From assembly GCA_964639275.1 (NCBI GenBank), contig CAZXCQ010000267.1:1-8691 (forward strand): a stretch of DNA of 8,691 nucleotides. Direction: 5' to 3'. The notes below the pieces were generated by a model, which saw only the letters and a program-made list of their open reading frames with translations, did not search any database and was not told the origin of the DNA. This document shows positions 6,074 to 8,691 of the stretch, piece by piece. Positions within the stretch are counted from its first letter, which is position 1. The number at the start of each line of letters is the position of its first letter. The translations under genes and the position numbers were made by a program. The stretch comes from CAZXCQ01 sp964639275. GTDB taxonomy: Bacteria > Desulfobacterota > DSM-4660 > Desulfatiglandales > Desulfatiglandaceae.

Positions 6074-7261
6074 TCAATCTGCCAGCACGCTGAGAAGTTT
6101 CTTGATCCGCCCTGAAAGATCCTCCTGTGTCCAGGAGATCTTTACCTGCATGGAAATGGTTCTACTCATGATCCGGTCAGACTCAGGGAACTCCATACCT
6201 GAATAGTCCGGGCAATGTTCAAGAAGTCTGGCCAGGGGCATAGCCGGGGCTCTCAGCCCTTTGAGATGATCCCACTGCCGGATATAGTGCCAGTTGTTGT
6301 CAAACCAGTAAAAACAACCATCCACACCGATGGAGGCAAGGTCCTTTACCACCTTGCGCGTCTTTGATTCACTGGGGAGAAAAAACGAGAGAAATGTGGC
6401 CGAATCCCCTTCTTCGTCGGGGATCTCTCGGAAGGTGACTTCTGAAACAGCAGAAAGCGCGTCCTTGAGGGTCTGCTTGTGTTCGCGCTGTTTCTTCAAA
6501 ATGAAATCGAGCTTTCTCAGCTGGGCCACGCCAACCGCTGCGTTTAATTCGCTGATGCGGAAATTGTTTCCGAGAAAGAGATGGTCTTCAAGACCCCGGT
6601 CACTGCCGATATGATCGTGTCCGTGATCTGCATATGCATCTGCGGTTTTGTATAGATCCTCCCTATTGGTGACGATCGCACCACCTTCTCCGCATGTAAT
6701 TGTCTTGACCGCGTCAAATGAAAAACAGCCCATTTCCCCAAAGGTGCCCAGGGCCTTGCCTCTGAATGTGGCACCCAGGGCCTGGCACGCGTCCTCTATC
6801 AGAATAAGGCCCTTCCGTTCACAGAGGTCTTTGAGTTTATCGATCCTTGCCATGGATCCGCACATGTGTACAGGCAAGACGGCCTTTGTCCGCGTGGTGA
6901 TCTTTGATTCGACCGCTTCTGGGTCCAGACAAAGGGTCTCATCGATCTCTGCAAACACCGGTAAGGCCCCGGCATTTAGGACCGCCTCCATGGTGGCCAC
7001 AAAGGTAAAGGGGGGAATAATGACCTCATCTCCTGCACCGATCCCGCATGTTGCCAAGGCGATGGATAGGGCAGCCGTGCCGCTCGAGCAGAGGTAGCAG
7101 TATCGAGCTCCAAGCCGTTCCGTGAGTTCTCTCTCAAAGGTCCTTGCCTTCCAGTGTCCGTTTCGCGTTTGATCAAACCCGTAACGAAACAAGACCCCAG
7201 TGTCCAGGATATCCTGGACTTCCTTTCGCTCCTCGTGACCAAAGATCTCAAAACCGGGCAT
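6074..7261 (-). CDS. kdnA: Kdo8N transaminase KdnA (DegT/DnrJ/EryC1/StrS aminotransferase)
   Basis: This 395-aa PLP enzyme transfers an amino group (glutamate is the donor in the known enzyme) to the C8 aldehyde made by KdnB, giving 8-amino-3,8-dideoxy-D-manno-octulosonate (Kdo8N), a Kdo substitute in LPS. The fold motifs are in place: SSGTAAL (59-65), PPFTFVAT (83-90), IEDACQALG (155-163) with the PLP-contacting Asp157, and SFDAVKTITCGEGG (181-194) with Lys186 forming the Schiff base. ADHGHDHIG, FREIPDEEGDSATF and CFYWFDNNWHY match Shewanella KdnA as I recall it, unlike general sugar aminotransferases. The frame is open to an ATG at 7351, but MPGFEIFGHEE at 7261 is the family's usual start and has AAGGAGG five bases upstream (7267-7273), overlapping the purF stop codon. 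It is cotranscribed with purF. Confidence 0.9.
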   Translation of the reverse strand: MPGFEIFGHEERKEVQDILDTGVLFRYGFDQTRNGHWKARTFERELTERLGARYCYLCSSGTAALSIALATCGIGAGDEVIIPPFTFVATMEAVLNAGALPVFAEIDETLCLDPEAVESKITTRTKAVLPVHMCGSMARIDKLKDLCERKGLILIEDACQALGATFRGKALGTFGEMGCFSFDAVKTITCGEGGAIVTNREDLYKTADAYADHGHDHIGSDRGLEDHLFLGNNFRISELNAAVGVAQLRKLDFILKKQREHKQTLKDALSAVSEVTFREIPDEEGDSATFLSFFLPSESKTRKVVKDLASIGVDGCFYWFDNNWHYIRQWDHLKGLRAPAMPLARLLEHCPDYSGMEFPESDRIMSRTISMQVKISWTQEDLSGRIKKLLSVLAD

Positions 7262-7266
7262 ACCCC

Positions 7267-7273
7267 CCTCCTT
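7267..7273 (-). promoter_or_regulatory. Ribosome-binding site that fixes the kdnA start
   Basis: On the minus strand the sequence reads TAAGGAGGGGGGTATG: the purF stop codon TAA shares its last two bases with an AAGGAGG Shine-Dalgarno, which lies five bases before the kdnA ATG at 7261. This arrangement supports translational coupling and argues against the longer reading frame starting at 7351 inside purF. Confidence 0.85.
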
Positions 7274-8678
7274 ACTCAAAGCATTCTTTGCTAAATCCCC
7301 GGTCAATGGGCACGGGGTAGTTTCCATCGAAGCAGGCCAGGCATAGCTCATTTTTTGGAATGTCCGTGGCCCTGACCAGGTGGTTGATATCCAAATAGCC
7401 GAGGCTGTCTAAACCAATAAAGCGTCGGATCTCTTCCACCGATTTCTGGGCGGCAACAAGTTCGCCCTTGCTTGAGAAGTCGATTCCATAATGGCAAGGA
7501 AACCGGTGCGGGGGGCAGCTAACAAGCATATGGACCTCACGGGCCCCAATCTTTCTCAGGGTCTCGATTCGCGAGCGTGAAGTGGTTCCCCGGATGATGG
7601 AGTCCTCTATGATAAGAACCTTCCGATCTTTCAAGAGCTCCTTTACCGGATTGAGTTTTACCTTTACCCCAAAATCCCTCATGCTCTGAGATGGCTGGAT
7701 AAATGTCCTCCCAACGTAATGGTTTCGAATTACACCCATTTCCAGCGGAATCCCAGATTCCTGGGCATAGCCAATGGCCGCGTAGTTGCCCGAATCAGGA
7801 AATGGCATGACAAGATCCACGTCACGCGGGTATTCTCTTGCCAAAAGGGTTCCCTGTCGTTTTCTGAAGAGGTACACGTTTTGTCCAAACACGGTGCTGT
7901 CCGGCCTGGCAAAGTAGATCAACTCGAAGATACACTGGCTCTTTCGGGCGCTGAGCCCTGATGGGATACTCGTGAGACCATTCCTGTCGATAATCACGAT
8001 CTCTCCCGGCTCTACCTCTCGAATGTATTCCGCCTCTATTAGGTCAAGGGCACATGTCTCAGAGGAAAGAACGTAAGTGGAGTTGAGTTTGCCCAGACAA
8101 AAGGGTCGAAATCCGTTGGGATCCCTCGCCCCTATGATGGCGTCCTCGGTCATCACCACCATTGAGAAGGCCCCCTTTATCCGATTCATAGCCCTTATCA
8201 TAGCCTCTTTCAGACCCAGTTTGAGGAATTTTGCCGTCAAGTGAAGCACCACCTCGGTATCCATAGTCGTCTGAAAAATGGATCCTCTGGTCTCGAGGTC
8301 TGACCGGATCTGAGCTGAATTCACCAGGTTGCCGTTATGGGCAATGGCCAAGGAGGTCCCCGAATACCTTATTCGGAACGGCTGGGCATTTGTAAGAAGG
8401 GATGAGCCGGTGGTGGAATATCTCACATGTCCAAGGGCGATATGTCCTTTGAGCTGATCAAGGACGGCCTGGTCAAAGATGTCTGGAACCAGACCCATTG
8501 CCTTATGCTCGAGGACCTGTTTACCATCAGAGGCAACAATGCCTGCACTCTCCTGACCCCGGTGCTGAAGGGCATACAGACCGAAATAGGTCAGCCTGGC
8601 AGCATCTTCATGACCGTAAACCGCGAAGATTCCGCATTCCTCTCTGGGACGGTCCGTGTGTGGTTCCTGCCTTTCCAT
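7272..8678 (-). CDS. purF: Amidophosphoribosyltransferase
   Basis: This 468-aa enzyme makes 5-phosphoribosylamine from PRPP and glutamine, the committed step of purine synthesis. The N-terminal Ntn-hydrolase glutaminase domain begins after a 14-residue propeptide (EECGIFAVYG, with Cys15 as the expected nucleophile after processing) and has RYSTTG (86-91) and HNGNL (114-118). The phosphoribosyltransferase domain carries the PRPP loop IIEDSIIRGTTS (356-367). Cys249, Cys395, Cys446 and Cys449 (CLAC) fit the [4Fe-4S] cluster of the Bacillus-type enzyme, which is oxygen-sensitive there. Length is normal and no motif is missing. ATG 8678 has a modest AGGGA at 8686-8690. Its promoter and any upstream pur genes lie beyond the window. 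It is followed after 10 nt by kdnA. Confidence 0.96.
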   Translation of the reverse strand: MERQEPHTDRPREECGIFAVYGHEDAARLTYFGLYALQHRGQESAGIVASDGKQVLEHKAMGLVPDIFDQAVLDQLKGHIALGHVRYSTTGSSLLTNAQPFRIRYSGTSLAIAHNGNLVNSAQIRSDLETRGSIFQTTMDTEVVLHLTAKFLKLGLKEAMIRAMNRIKGAFSMVVMTEDAIIGARDPNGFRPFCLGKLNSTYVLSSETCALDLIEAEYIREVEPGEIVIIDRNGLTSIPSGLSARKSQCIFELIYFARPDSTVFGQNVYLFRKRQGTLLAREYPRDVDLVMPFPDSGNYAAIGYAQESGIPLEMGVIRNHYVGRTFIQPSQSMRDFGVKVKLNPVKELLKDRKVLIIEDSIIRGTTSRSRIETLRKIGAREVHMLVSCPPHRFPCHYGIDFSSKGELVAAQKSVEEIRRFIGLDSLGYLDINHLVRATDIPKNELCLACFDGNYPVPIDRGFSKECFE

Positions 8679-8691
8679 TGGAAGATCCCTG

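Noticed and set aside
7262..7351. 30-codon N-terminal extension of kdnA
   Set aside because: It lies inside purF, lacks a ribosome-binding site and is not part of the family; ATG 7261 has a strong Shine-Dalgarno.

Overview
The window looks like a piece of a Gram-negative chromosome. Four intact housekeeping or envelope genes and one regulator occupy about 1150-8691, and a lower-GC, partly decayed segment occupies about 1-1150. Three things suggest a deltaproteobacterium (Desulfobacterota, sulfate-reducer-like): the form of the NifA-type regulator, a Bacillus-type PurF with iron-sulfur cysteines, and general codon use. This is inference from recognised protein families; no rRNA or other marker is present. 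An LPS-sugar gene pair (kdnA/kdnB) shows that the host makes Kdo-containing LPS.

Left part (1-1150). On the minus strand, a coding start runs off the left edge. Next to it is a 44-codon ORF whose last 35 or so residues look like the C-terminal tail of an ArsC-type arsenate reductase, followed by a 76-aa unrecognised protein. On the plus strand a decayed PIN-domain (VapC-like) toxin gene spans roughly 613-1095: its N- and C-terminal thirds are readable in one frame, but the middle carries three stops. This looks like a graveyard of accessory genes.

Middle (1154-4703). A NifA-type sigma-54 activator (GAF, AAA+, Fis-like HTH; minus strand) is divergent from nadE, the glutamine-dependent NAD+ synthetase (plus strand). 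The 322-bp gap holds a near-consensus sigma-70 promoter for the regulator (TTGAAA, 17 bp, TATAAT) with an inverted repeat lying over its -35 box, and a 12-bp palindrome just before the nadE ribosome-binding site.

Right part (4685-8678, all minus strand). Order of transcription is purF, kdnA, a 264-bp inverted-repeat element, kdnB. purF and kdnA are 10 nt apart and the kdnA Shine-Dalgarno overlaps the purF stop codon, so they are almost certainly cotranscribed. KdnB oxidises Kdo at C8 and KdnA aminates it, giving 8-amino-3,8-dideoxy-D-manno-octulosonate (Kdo8N), known from Shewanella LPS. kdnB ends inside the last codons of the convergent nadE (19-bp overlap).

The most interesting non-coding object is the stretch between kdnA and kdnB. 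It has 13-bp terminal inverted repeats (one mismatch), two further pairs of inverted arms, and flanking 8-bp near-direct repeats (7/8). It has no coding capacity and reads as a MITE-like insertion that separated a kdnA-kdnB operon.
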